From contig CAISDJ010000073.1 in NCBI GenBank assembly GCA_903884105.1, positions 1 to 64,000 of the forward strand: 64,000 nucleotides of DNA. The letters are read 5' to 3'. Made by a program: the position numbers and the translations under genes. The notes under the pieces were generated by a model that searched no databases, was not told the origin of the DNA, and saw only the letters and a list, made by a program, of their open reading frames with translations. Positions 52,269 through 60,557 of this stretch are shown one piece after another; the stretch's first letter is position 1; every line of letters starts with the position of its first letter. Source of the stretch: an uncultured Pseudomonadota bacterium (lineage in GTDB: Bacteria; Pseudomonadota; Gammaproteobacteria; Steroidobacterales; Steroidobacteraceae).

Positions 52269-52784
52269 TCAGCGCGGCTTTCCCGGGTCATCCGTCTCTT
52301 GTGGCGCGCCGCCCTGGCCGGCGTACACATATTTTTCATACAGGTAGTGCCTGAGCGTCCGGGACAGGTTGTCGCCGTCCGCTGTTTCGCGCACGGGGGC
52401 CGGCGTGCCATTGCGCCCACCGAGGCTGGACAGCCTGAGCTTGGCGTAGGACTGCTGGATGCCATTCATGGCAATGAGCTGGATGTCTTCCTGGTCGACG
52501 CGAATGTCTTCCTCGGCTCCATCGTTGATGATGCTCTCGAGACGGACCGCGTCGAGATCGAGGTAACGGAAGATTTCATTCCCGGACTCGACGAACACCG
52601 GCACGAGGCTGCGACCGCGGAGGCTGCTGTCATTCAGGGGCCCGAGTCGTGCCAGCATCGCCTTCACTGCCAGCCGGATGACGTCCGAATCCCGCACCCC
52701 GAGACGCTTGGCCAGCTTCTTGACGTTGCGGATGTCTCCCGAGCTCATGCGGATCGATACCGCCTGTTTCCGACTGTCCATCAT
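52269..52784 (-). CDS. Ribbon-helix-helix-like DNA-binding protein, possible EPS regulator
   Basis: A 171-residue protein with an N-terminal segment (about 8-47) of the ribbon-helix-helix type: a short strand QAVSIRMSS, then DIRNVKKLAKRLG and DSDVIRLAVKAMLARL. The rest (about 60-171) is charged, with VFVESGNEIFRYLDLDAVRL and a C-terminal Arg/Lys tail. The size is large for an Arc/MetJ-type repressor, so the C-terminus probably has its own role. It sits directly upstream of the nine-gene export operon, 117 bases before the OPX start, and could bind the element at 52237; this is inference from position. Confidence 0.65.
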   Translation of the reverse strand: MMDSRKQAVSIRMSSGDIRNVKKLAKRLGVRDSDVIRLAVKAMLARLGPLNDSSLRGRSLVPVFVESGNEIFRYLDLDAVRLESIINDGAEEDIRVDQEDIQLIAMNGIQQSYAKLRLSSLGGRNGTPAPVRETADGDNLSRTLRHYLYEKYVYAGQGGAPQETDDPGKPR

Positions 52785-52861
52785 GACCCTTCCCTTGAGC
52801 GACTTGGCGCGCTTCTATCCAGGAGATCGCGGCGGCCTGCTCTAGCGTTTTCGCAACAGAA

Positions 52862-53764
52862 TCAGTGCGCAGGCACCACAGCCGGCTTGCGACGCAGGCC
52901 GAACAATCCGAGCAACCCGGAGCCGAACAGCAGCGCGCCTGCGGGCAGAGGCACCGGCGACGCCTGCACAGGCGAGTACCCGCTGACGGCGATCAGCAAA
53001 TCCTGGAAATCGCGGTCGCCCCCATTCACCAGATCCTCCCAGGCGAGCAGGTAGCTGCCCTCGGGAAACACGAAATCGTCGTCCTGGCCGGGCTGGTTGC
53101 TGCGAAAGGTGCGCAGGTGATCCGTCCGATCCCCATTCAGCGCGCTATCACTGAAGAACACGTTGGTGGGGGTTCGCAGGTAGAAGCCGAACACCGAGCT
53201 GCCGAAGAGCGCGCTCTCGCTGATGCCGTTCGCTGTGGCGGTGAAGCGGAAGCCCGTGGGGCCTGCCTGCTGGATGGCCAGCGAGCTGGTCGCCCCCGGT
53301 CCCGCGAAGCCATAGAGCAGCGGTAGACGGGCCGCGGGCGACGAGCGGTCGTACACGCCGAAAATGCTGTACGGCGCATTGGACCCGCTCTCGAACAGCA
53401 GCGTGGACGATGCACCGGGCAGCGCGCTCCACTGCGAATCGCTGCCCTCGGCAAGCGCGTCACGTGTCGAGTTGAGAACGCCAGGCCCTACCTGCTTGTC
53501 GAGCAACCGCTGCAGCGACAGCTCATTCCTGACCGATGCCTCGGCGGTATTCTTGCCACCATCGGTCACGCCCCGTTCTTCGCGATCGCCGCCGCTGCGA
53601 AAATTGCGTGATTTGAAGTCATCGGCGCGGCTCGCCTCGGTGCTTCCGCCCTGCTGCCACCGCCCGTCCGGCCCCTGTGGAAGCGAAGTCGCCAACGCAG
53701 CGCCGGCAACAAGCGCGGCTGTGGCTCCGAGCGCGGCCGCGAGAATCAGTGCATTCGATGCCAT
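52862..53764 (-). CDS. VPLPA-CTERM sorted exoprotein with DUF4114-like domain
   Basis: Secreted protein of 300 residues from the ATG at 53764 (ribosome site GAAGGGG eight bases upstream). The signal peptide is about 1-25 (MASNALILAAALGATAALVA...). A DUF4114-like region near the C-terminal third contains FPEGSYLLAWEDLVNGGDRD followed by FQDLLIAVSGY, with acidic Ca-type loops. The C-terminus is the exosortase signal: VPLPAGALLFGSGLLGLFG then RRK, that is VPLPA motif, hydrophobic helix and basic end. It is expected to be processed by the XrtD-type exosortase at 29819. Ligand or structural role is unknown. Confidence 0.88.
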   Translation of the reverse strand: MASNALILAAALGATAALVAGAALATSLPQGPDGRWQQGGSTEASRADDFKSRNFRSGGDREERGVTDGGKNTAEASVRNELSLQRLLDKQVGPGVLNSTRDALAEGSDSQWSALPGASSTLLFESGSNAPYSIFGVYDRSSPAARLPLLYGFAGPGATSSLAIQQAGPTGFRFTATANGISESALFGSSVFGFYLRTPTNVFFSDSALNGDRTDHLRTFRSNQPGQDDDFVFPEGSYLLAWEDLVNGGDRDFQDLLIAVSGYSPVQASPVPLPAGALLFGSGLLGLFGLRRKPAVVPAH

Positions 53765-53817
53765 TAGCGACCCCTTCCACGGATGAAACGATCCGTCAAG
53801 GGAGATAGTCGCGAATT

Positions 53818-53837
53818 CACGTGACTGTTTGTTGAAG
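53818..53837 (-). promoter_or_regulatory. 20-bp element upstream of the first VPLPA gene
   Basis: The minus strand reads CTTCAACAAACAGTCACGTG, 54 bases before the ATG. Sixteen of 20 positions match the element at 54936-54917 upstream of the second VPLPA gene. It is not a known consensus to me. Confidence 0.5.
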
Positions 53838-53938
53838 GTCTTGTGAAACTCCAGCACCGGGAGCGGAGAGTTCGTCCGAACCTCCGCGCAAGGACCCATT
53901 GGGTCAGCTCTTTATCACCTCCGCGCGGGAGGCGTTTG

Positions 53939-53964
53939 CGGCACTGCCCTTGTGGGCAGTGCCG
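53939..53964. repeat. Perfect 11-bp hairpin between the VPLPA genes
   Basis: CGGCACTGCCC and GGGCAGTGCCG flank loop TTGT, 16 bases after the stop of the second VPLPA gene. There is no T-run on either strand, so it may protect the transcript end or terminate weakly. Nearby are GACCC/GGGTC and CCTCC/GGAGG inverted repeats (53893-53932). Confidence 0.5.
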
Positions 53965-53979
53965 ATTCAACTCATGGCT

Positions 53980-54810
53980 TCAGGCCCTGCGCCGCCGGGC
54001 CAGCCCTCCAAATCCGAGCAGCCCCGAGGCCAGCAGCCAAGCGGCCGCAGGCAGGGGAACCGGCGTGATGTCCTTGACCAGCACAACGAAGTCCTGGAAA
54101 TCGCCGTCGTAGCCGCTGACAGAACTGCGCAGGTCCTCCCAGGCAAGGATGTACTGGGGCGACGCAAAGACGTCGCCCTCGAGAATCTCGGGGAGGCCCT
54201 GGACTTCGTCGATCCCGTTGTCCTGACCCAGGAACCGGGTGTTCGTGCCACGGTAGGCATACAGATGATCGGGTTGCGGCCCCGGATCGATGGCACCGGC
54301 CGGGCCCGGCGGGTTGGCCGCATTGGCTGCCGTGTTGCTGTAGAACGTCGTGCCCGTCGTCGGCACGAACAGGTAGAAGCCAAAGAGGGCGCTCGTGAAA
54401 TTGCCCTGCGTCGATCCGTTGACCCGCACGTCATATCCACCCGCGGACCCCGCGACGAACTCGATGGTCGCGGTGCTGCCTGCTGCGGCGCTGCCCTCGA
54501 AGATCCGCACCGAGCTGCCCGATACCGGATCGTACAGCCCGAACTGGTTGGTATTGGCAAAGCCGGCCAGCTCAAGCACGACCGTGGAGCTGGCGACACC
54601 CCCGGTTGTCCAGTAGCTGTCGGCCCCATCCGCCAGACGGTTGCCGACGGGTAATACACCGGCACCCAGCCAGGTATCGAAGCATTGCTGCAATGAACTT
54701 TCCGGCGGCCCCATGCTGCACGCAGCATTCGCTTCGCCCCCGATGCCGAGACCGAGCAGCGCGGCAACTGCGGCGAATAAAGGCACTCGAGAGCCCGGCA
54801 GGACGGTCAT
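53980..54810 (-). CDS. VPLPA-CTERM sorted exoprotein with DUF4114-like domain
   Basis: Secreted protein of about 276 residues from the ATG at 54810, with AGGGAA upstream. Signal peptide about 1-30 (MTVLPGSRVPLFAAVAALLG, cleavage near EANA-ACS), Cys pair near the mature N-terminus, then a beta-rich domain with ASPQYILAWEDLRSSVSGYD and GDFQDFVVLVKD (DUF4114-like). The C-terminus ends VPLPAAAWLLASGLLGFGG with an Arg-rich tail, the VPLPA-CTERM sorting signal. It is similar in design to the protein at 52862 but not a close copy, so the two are probably related members of one family. Confidence 0.88.
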   Translation of the reverse strand: MTVLPGSRVPLFAAVAALLGLGIGGEANAACSMGPPESSLQQCFDTWLGAGVLPVGNRLADGADSYWTTGGVASSTVVLELAGFANTNQFGLYDPVSGSSVRIFEGSAAAGSTATIEFVAGSAGGYDVRVNGSTQGNFTSALFGFYLFVPTTGTTFYSNTAANAANPPGPAGAIDPGPQPDHLYAYRGTNTRFLGQDNGIDEVQGLPEILEGDVFASPQYILAWEDLRSSVSGYDGDFQDFVVLVKDITPVPLPAAAWLLASGLLGFGGLARRRRA

Positions 54811-55243
54811 GTTCACTTCCCTTGTCTGACGGTCGAGGTCCGGTGAAGAACATCGCCGGTTGGCAAATCGCAGTGACTGCGGCTGTGGGGGAAGTCTGCA
54901 AGCGGCAGATGTTCGACAGGTGATCTTTTGTTGAAGAATTTTCTACGGAAACGTAGATAAATCAGATGCTTTTAGCGGTACTTTCGTATTTCACGCGTCG
55001 TTGCGTTCGTAACCCACTGGCGTGGCTTTCGTGTGACATAAGCAGGCTGGCGTCAGACACGAGGATTCGAGCGAACAGACGCCGCATCGCCATCTCATGG
55101 ACAGAAGGTGGCAATGAACGCGGAGGACACTGCATTGGCCCGCCCAGTGCGGGAAGTGAGCCCGCCGCGAGCGGGCTTGGGTCAGCAAACAGGAGCGTGG
55201 CCGGGATCCCTGCCGGCCACGTGTCCTGCACTTGAGTTGAGGA
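54811..55243. other. 433-bp intergenic region with promoter element and tandem hairpins
   Basis: It holds the VPLPA-gene element (54917-54936), a small CTACG-GAAA-CGTAG hairpin (54943-54956), and two stems downstream of the coiled-coil gene: AGCCCGC/GCGGGCT (55159-55177) and CGTGGCCGG/CCGGCCACG (55196-55221). The last two may end the 60.5-55.2 kb operon, although only a short T-rich stretch follows. No credible gene is seen here. Confidence 0.5.
54917..54936 (-). promoter_or_regulatory. 20-bp element upstream of the second VPLPA gene
   Basis: The minus strand reads CTTCAACAAAAGATCACCTG, 107 bases before the ATG. It shares CTTCAACAAA-N3-TCAC-N-TG with the element at 53837-53818. Confidence 0.5.
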
Positions 55244-55930
55244 CTACCTTGCGCCGGCTGGCGTCGAGGCAGCGTTTGCGGGCGCGGGGAGCGCCCCCTT
55301 CTGCTCACGTTCGACGCGCAACTCCTCGACGCGATACCGGTAGTCGTCGATGAGGTTATCGAGTCGGGCGCGCACGATACCGGTGATCCGCTCCTGCTCC
55401 GCGGCCCGCCCCCAGAAGCCACGATCTTCCAGGTGGTGAAGCATCTCGCTGTTGAGTTCATACAGGCCGACGTTGCGATCGATGCAGACCTTGAGATCCC
55501 GCTCGCGAGTGCCAAGCAGGTTGCGGGCTTCACTGCGCTCCAGCTCCGCGGTGCGCAGCTGATCAGTCGTTTCGCGGAACCGGGCCACCAGCTCCTGCAA
55601 CTGGGCGCGAGTGCGTTCGAGCGTTTCACCGGAAGCAGCAGTGGAACTGTTCAATTTCGCCGTTGCCGCTTCTGCGGATTGGGCGCGACGTTGCAGCCCC
55701 CCCTGCTCTGCTTGCAAGCGAGTGAGCTCCGCTTTGGCTGTGTCGAGCTCCTTCTGCAGCCGGTCGTTGTCGGCCTGCAGTGTCGTACGCTCCGCTGTCA
55801 CCTGCTGGAGCTGCTGCATGACGCGCGCGCCATCATTGCCGCTCCGCTGCGCCTGGCCCAGGGCCGTGCTCGCAGCGAGGACTGCCAGGCAGGCCACTGC
55901 CAATCTCGACTTGCCGCTGTTGGGGATCAT
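55244..55930 (-). CDS. Periplasmic coiled-coil protein of the TonB/porin operon
   Basis: A 228-residue exported protein from the ATG at 55930: signal peptide (MIPNSGKSRLAVACLAVLAA..., cleavage near LG-QAQ), a long coiled coil (about 35-130, MQQLQQVTAERTTLQADND and LRTAELERSEARNLLG), then a helical C-terminus with LYELNSEMLHHLEDRGFWGR. A FWGR-type end with coiled coil is seen in small periplasmic proteins of TonB loci. It starts 31 bases after the porin stop and is the last gene of the operon. A periplasmic scaffold between porin and TonB is a possibility, not shown. Confidence 0.75.
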   Translation of the reverse strand: MIPNSGKSRLAVACLAVLAASTALGQAQRSGNDGARVMQQLQQVTAERTTLQADNDRLQKELDTAKAELTRLQAEQGGLQRRAQSAEAATAKLNSSTAASGETLERTRAQLQELVARFRETTDQLRTAELERSEARNLLGTRERDLKVCIDRNVGLYELNSEMLHHLEDRGFWGRAAEQERITGIVRARLDNLIDDYRYRVEELRVEREQKGALPAPANAASTPAGAR

Positions 55931-55961
55931 GGCAACACCGTCGTGGATAGCGTCACGCGCG

Positions 55962-57596
55962 TCAGAACTGCGCATTGAGGTCGAGCTGCCAGACATCGAT
56001 GCCGAGCGGCGGACCATCGATCTCGTTGGCCGTGAGGTAACGGAGCCGCAGCCACGAACCACGCGTCAGTCCGAGATCGAATCCCAGCTGGTAGCCCTGG
56101 GTGTCAGTGCCGCCCAGCCTGAAGTCGGAATCGGTGAATGCATCGAGCACGGCATCGCGCTCGAGATAGCGATAGGAAATGAAGCCTCGCCACTGCCCGA
56201 GCCCGGAGAGCACCGGTCGGCCCACCGTCAGGCTGGCGTCATAGCCCTGCACTCTCGCGTCGGTCTTCACGCCAGTGCGGGCGAACACGTCTTCCGCCTT
56301 CCAGCCGATGTTCTTGACGTATTCCGCACCCAGCATCACGTGGTTGGCGCCAAAGGCCGCGACGTCGAGCAACAGGCTGGCCGTCGCAAGCTCGTAGTCG
56401 CCTGCCAGCGCAAAGCGGTTGGTCCCGGGATTGGCATCATTGCGGATGTCGAACAGCGAGTTGCCCTTCGTGACAAACTCGGGCGCGGTGAAATCCAGCA
56501 GCGTGTTATCGAAGGAATTACGGACGCCCGTGATGTTGCGATAGGCGAAGTAGGCCGCCGCGATCCGCAACGAGGAGTCGGAGCCGAGCGCAATCTCCGT
56601 ACCCAGTTGCCCGCCCAGCAACCACTTGTCCTTCGTGGACAATGCCACTTCCTGCAACGGGAACGCACCGACCGTCAGGAACAGGCTGCGTTCCATGTGC
56701 GCCGGGTCGCGGCCGGAAAGATCCATCGCGTAGGAGGCAGAGAAGCCCTCGAATCCGAGGTCGGTGTCCCAGACCAGTTCGCTCGTCGAGACGAAGGGAT
56801 TCGCGAAGCGCCCGAACCGCAGGTCGAGCTCGCGATCATGCATGCCATTGACGGGATTCCACAGGATCGCTGCGCGGTCGACATTGACGGTCCAGCGACC
56901 GCCATAGGTCCCCATCGTCTGGTTCGTGGAATTGGGCGTGCGCGCGTTGCCCGTGGCGAGCCGAATGTCCACGGTCGAGGAGTCCCCCACCTTGGCAGTC
57001 AGTCCGAGGCGTGCGCGTCCCACGGAACGCAGCCGGTCCTCCGTCGTGTTGAGCAATGCATCGATGCCGGCGGCGCCAACGCCACCTGCGCTGTTGACCG
57101 CATTGAAATCCAGATAGGCGTTGGTCGCGTTGCCTGCCGCATACACCGCTCCTTCGGCGCGCGCCCGCACGTCACCTGAAATCCGGACGCCAGTCAGCCA
57201 TTCCGGCAATGCCCCGGGAATGCCCCAGCGCTCCTCGCGCGCCTGGGCCATCACGTCCTTGACCACTTCCGGGCGGATCTCGCCGCGGACCCGCTCGCTG
57301 ATCTGCTGCTGGACGATCTCCGGCACGTAGGTGACCCGGACCGCATCCTTCTCGTCCGCCGCCTCGGCGTTGCGCGCCGCACTATCGCTGACCGCCTTCT
57401 CCTGTGCCGCTGCAACCATCGTGGCTGCCTGCTCGCGTGTCATGACGCCTTTCTGCACCAATGCTTCGAGCAGATTGATCACGGTGTTACGCACTTCCTC
57501 CAGTGCGTTCGCCTGCTCTGCGGCTTGCACGGGTTGTATGCTCGCACCCGCGAGCACGACTGACACCGCAAGGCCTGCAATCGATTTCTTCAACAT
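55962..57596 (-). CDS. Putative porin (Porin_5 type) in TonB-ExbBD operon
   Basis: Outer-membrane barrel of 544 residues. Signal peptide about 1-25 (MLKKSIAGLAVSVVLAGASI..., cleavage QA-AEQ), then a helical/coiled region (about 30-125, VRNTVINLLEALVQKGVMT) resembling the N-terminal part of trimeric porins, and a barrel from about 135 (VRISGDVRARAEGAVY, DRLRSVGRARLGLTAKVG) ending in LDLNAQF with terminal Phe. It has the same general architecture as the porin at 2594. It sits 22 bases after the TonB gene. Both porins appear under Pho boxes, so phosphate starvation is the likely signal. Confidence 0.85.
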   Translation of the reverse strand: MLKKSIAGLAVSVVLAGASIQPVQAAEQANALEEVRNTVINLLEALVQKGVMTREQAATMVAAAQEKAVSDSAARNAEAADEKDAVRVTYVPEIVQQQISERVRGEIRPEVVKDVMAQAREERWGIPGALPEWLTGVRISGDVRARAEGAVYAAGNATNAYLDFNAVNSAGGVGAAGIDALLNTTEDRLRSVGRARLGLTAKVGDSSTVDIRLATGNARTPNSTNQTMGTYGGRWTVNVDRAAILWNPVNGMHDRELDLRFGRFANPFVSTSELVWDTDLGFEGFSASYAMDLSGRDPAHMERSLFLTVGAFPLQEVALSTKDKWLLGGQLGTEIALGSDSSLRIAAAYFAYRNITGVRNSFDNTLLDFTAPEFVTKGNSLFDIRNDANPGTNRFALAGDYELATASLLLDVAAFGANHVMLGAEYVKNIGWKAEDVFARTGVKTDARVQGYDASLTVGRPVLSGLGQWRGFISYRYLERDAVLDAFTDSDFRLGGTDTQGYQLGFDLGLTRGSWLRLRYLTANEIDGPPLGIDVWQLDLNAQF

Positions 57597-57618
57597 GGTC
57601 GTATTCCAGAAAACATGT

Positions 57619-58266
57619 TCATCCCCGCGACACGATTCGGAGCGTCACCGGCTGCGGCATTTCAAGCGGCGGTGCATCGCGCATCCGGGCCACTCGCCCG
57701 AGTGCCTGCTCGATCGCGCCATCGAGCTCGCGATTGCCGGTCGACTGCGTCAGGGCAATTCTTTCGACGCGACCATCGGTCGTGAGCCACACACGGACCG
57801 TGACCTGGTAACTACCCTTGCGGACGCGCTCATCCTCGGACAACTTGTCGAGGATGCTGTCCTTGATCAGCGTCGTGTACCAGGCGAAGGCACTTCCGCC
57901 GCCACCAACGATGTCTCGCCCGCCACGGCGGGCCGCGAGACCGAATCCGTCCGAGCCCGCCACGCCATCGGCGTCGAGACCAAGCTGTTCTGCAGCCGGC
58001 GCATCGTCAGGCGGTGAATTCTCGGGCGCATCTTGCGGCAACGGCTCGTCGATCTTCTCTTCCGGCGGCGGCGGTGGCGGCGGTGGCTGATCCGGCGGCG
58101 GCGGTGGGCGCACGAGCTGCACCACCTGCGCAACTGCACGCGTCGGCTCGTCCTTCTTCTTCATCATGCCGCTCACCAGCCACACCAGGCCGGCCACGAC
58201 GGCAAGCACGACGACGGCGCCGATGGCACCCGGTACAAAGCGAGCGAACCGCTTCTGCCTGGGCAT
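57619..58266 (-). CDS. TonB-type energy transducer
   Basis: Inner-membrane anchored periplasmic protein of 215 residues that passes proton-motive-force energy to outer-membrane receptors. It has one N-terminal membrane segment (about 13-33, GAIGAVVVLAVVAGLVWLVS), a Pro-rich stretch (PPPPPDQPPPPPPPP then EEK), an acidic linker, and a C-terminal TonB domain (about 130-215, GSYQVTVRVWLTTDGRVERI and LGRVARMRDAPPLEMPQPV). The membrane segment lacks the Ser/His pair of E. coli TonB. It is placed between exbD (12-base gap) and the porin, so it belongs to this complex. Confidence 0.88.
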   Translation of the reverse strand: MPRQKRFARFVPGAIGAVVVLAVVAGLVWLVSGMMKKKDEPTRAVAQVVQLVRPPPPPDQPPPPPPPPEEKIDEPLPQDAPENSPPDDAPAAEQLGLDADGVAGSDGFGLAARRGGRDIVGGGGSAFAWYTTLIKDSILDKLSEDERVRKGSYQVTVRVWLTTDGRVERIALTQSTGNRELDGAIEQALGRVARMRDAPPLEMPQPVTLRIVSRG

Positions 58267-58278
58267 CGCGCTGTGGCC

Positions 58279-58686
58279 CTACTTCACAACGCGTTGCGTC
58301 ACGAGACCCAGCTGCCTGATCTCGAGCCGGCCGACGATGTCGAGCACATCGACGACCCTCTGGTACTGGATGGTCGAATCGGCTTTCACGATCACGGGCA
58401 GCTCCGGGTCGACCGCCTTGTACTGCTTGAGCAGGTTTTCGAGTTCCTCAAGCGTCACGGGGAACGTGTCCAGGTAGATCGTCCCGTCGGCAGTGATGGA
58501 GACTGCCTTGGTTTTCGGCTTGGCAATGGCTGGCGTCTCGCTGGCCTTTGGCAGATTCACGGTAATGCCCTGCACGGACGCCGTGGTCATGATGATGAAG
58601 ATCACCAGCAGCACGTACGCCAGGTCGAGCATGGGCGTGACGTTGATCTCGTCGTAGGCGTCCTTTTCTTCGGCTGATGCTGACAT
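58279..58686 (-). CDS. exbD: ExbD/TolR-type biopolymer transport protein
   Basis: Proton-channel partner of ExbB, 135 residues. One membrane segment (about 20-40) follows EINVTPMLDLAYVLLVIFI, with the essential acidic Asp21 placed as in E. coli ExbD Asp25. The periplasmic domain (about 65-130) has SITADGTIYLDTFPVTLEEL and VIVKADSTIQYQRVVDVLDI, typical ExbD motifs. It lies between the ExbB-like fusion (21-base gap) and TonB (12-base gap) in a tight operon. Confidence 0.93.
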   Translation of the reverse strand: MSASAEEKDAYDEINVTPMLDLAYVLLVIFIIMTTASVQGITVNLPKASETPAIAKPKTKAVSITADGTIYLDTFPVTLEELENLLKQYKAVDPELPVIVKADSTIQYQRVVDVLDIVGRLEIRQLGLVTQRVVK

Positions 58687-58707
58687 GGTGGCCTTGGCGC
58701 TATCGCG

Positions 58708-60528
58708 CTAGCTGTAGTGTTCTGCGACGCGCGTGACGAACTCGTCGATGAACACTCGCATGTCGGCGTTGATCTCCTTGATCTTGGTGTTCAGCCAGTT
58801 GTAGCCGAACAGCGCCGGGATCGCGACGGCGAGGCCAGCCACCGTGGCAGCCAGCGCGGCTGCAATGCCGGGTGCAATCGAGTTGACGTTGACGTCTCCG
58901 CTCGCGGCGATCGCGGCGAACGTGATCATGACGCCGACCACCGTGCCGAGCAGCCCGAGGAACGGGCCACCCGAGATGGCGATGGTCAGCAGCACCATGT
59001 TGGCCGAGAGCTTCTGTCCCATCCGGACTTGCGACGCGTCCATCGTTGCGCGGATCGCGGCAATCGCCTGTGGCGTGAGCGTCTTGACGGCACGTGTGCC
59101 CACGGAGGGCAGCCCGATGCGATCCGTCATTTCGTGGATGCCGTTGTGGTACAGACGGTAGACAGTCGACATGCGGAAGCGATTGTCTTGACCCTCTGCT
59201 CCCGGCGCGAAGGGCGAGCGGTCCAGCGCATCGTCCCCCTGCTCCTCGCCAGACTCCTTCTGGTCGAGATCAGTCGGGTCGCCTTTCAGCTTCGCAAACT
59301 CCCTGAGGAAGGCGACGTTCGCCCCCTGGATTCGCGTCAGGTAAACGGCCTTGGAGACCATGATCAGCATTGCGATCACGAACATCACGGCCAACACGAT
59401 GATGACGACCCAGCCGTCGATCGTGACGTTCTTCATCGTCACGACGAAGTATGAAGTCTCGCCCGCTTCCTTCTGCGTATCGCCACCGTAGGCAACCAGC
59501 AGGGACTCGGCACTCTGGCCCCGCACCGATGCCTTGATCCATTCGGCAGGGCGCGCCGTATTGGCAACCTGTACTTCGTCCACCTGTGCCGTCAGCCCAT
59601 TGCTGCCACTGGCCGCGGCACCAATCGTGAACGTACCCGCCACTTCCATCAGCGTTGCAGGGCTCGCCGCCAGTTCGTCGCCGTCGACGAACAGCGTCAG
59701 ACGACCCGCGGTCGCCGTCATTGCAAGGTGGTGCCAGCGGCCCGGAACGAGCACATCGGCGGTCTGGGCCACGGTCGGATCAGCGAGGGTGCCTGCCCTG
59801 CCGAACACCTGCGTCCCGTTGATGCCGAGGGCAAGGACAGTGGCCTGGTCCTCAAGTGCCATGACGTACGCATTGGCTTGCGGACCGTCGATGCGCACCC
59901 ACGCCGAGAGCGTCGCACCGTTGGCTGGGACGAACCGTAATGAGGCGCTCGAGGGGACGGTCACGGACGAAGCCCCAGTCAGCGTGGCGCCTCCTGCGAT
60001 CAGCGATGCCGCGTTCTTCGCTGCGGAGGAAGTCGCCGAGTTGTTGCCAAAGGCCGTGGCATCCGCAGCGCCTGCGCCGTCACCGCCGAAGTGATACGTC
60101 AGTACCTGCTTGGCATCGAAGGTGCCCGCCACATCCGCCCCGGCGGGAGCATCCTTGTTGCCGTAGTAGAGAAAGATCTTCTCGGTGTTCGTGCCCCCGG
60201 CAAGGCGCGGCACCTTGACCCAGAGGAAGGCCATCTGCTCGACCGGGTCATAGCGCTCGATGTGGAACTTGAGGGGCGTCTTGTCATCCCCCGCCACGAA
60301 CCTCAGGTCACTGCCGTCGGGCTTGGTGTCGGCAAAGTAGCCGAAGTTGCCGATGTGCAACCGGATGAGCACGGGGACGTCAATCGCCGTGCCCGCTACG
60401 TCGGCTCCGGCCGCAGTCAGGTCCAGCGTCAGTTCCTTGCGGAAGTTCCACTCTTCGTTCCACCAGGCGTGGCTGACAGCCGGCACAACCGTCAGAAGAA
60501 CGAGCAACAGCCTGCGCACCGCATTCAT
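58708..60528 (-). CDS. DUF2341/LamG-like periplasmic region fused to ExbB/TolQ proton channel
   Basis: A 606-residue fusion. A signal peptide (about 1-21, ending SHA-WWN) exports residues 22-370: a DUF2341-like region (about 22-130, WWNEEWNFRKELTLDLTAAG) and a LamG/concanavalin-like sandwich (about 180-335, LSAWVRIDGPQANAYVMALE and GRWHHLAMTATAGRLTLFVD). Then come the three ExbB membrane segments: 372-395, 511-540 with the channel signature ISGGPFLGLLGTVVGVMITF, and 552-580, with cytoplasmic loop 396-510. Ordinary ExbB is about 240 residues, so about 370 residues of possible carbohydrate-binding sensor are added. Two Pho boxes lie upstream. The combination implies that ligand binding may be tied to channel activity; this is inference. 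Confidence 0.88.
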   Translation of the reverse strand: MNAVRRLLLVLLTVVPAVSHAWWNEEWNFRKELTLDLTAAGADVAGTAIDVPVLIRLHIGNFGYFADTKPDGSDLRFVAGDDKTPLKFHIERYDPVEQMAFLWVKVPRLAGGTNTEKIFLYYGNKDAPAGADVAGTFDAKQVLTYHFGGDGAGAADATAFGNNSATSSAAKNAASLIAGGATLTGASSVTVPSSASLRFVPANGATLSAWVRIDGPQANAYVMALEDQATVLALGINGTQVFGRAGTLADPTVAQTADVLVPGRWHHLAMTATAGRLTLFVDGDELAASPATLMEVAGTFTIGAAASGSNGLTAQVDEVQVANTARPAEWIKASVRGQSAESLLVAYGGDTQKEAGETSYFVVTMKNVTIDGWVVIIVLAVMFVIAMLIMVSKAVYLTRIQGANVAFLREFAKLKGDPTDLDQKESGEEQGDDALDRSPFAPGAEGQDNRFRMSTVYRLYHNGIHEMTDRIGLPSVGTRAVKTLTPQAIAAIRATMDASQVRMGQKLSANMVLLTIAISGGPFLGLLGTVVGVMITFAAIAASGDVNVNSIAPGIAAALAATVAGLAVAIPALFGYNWLNTKIKEINADMRVFIDEFVTRVAEHYS

Positions 60529-60557
60529 CGTGATTCGATCCCTCTTGAGAGGCGGCG

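Noticed and set aside
58063-58112. GGC/GGT-rich tandem repeat
   Set aside because: It is the coding sequence of the TonB poly-proline stretch, not a separate repeat element or CRISPR.
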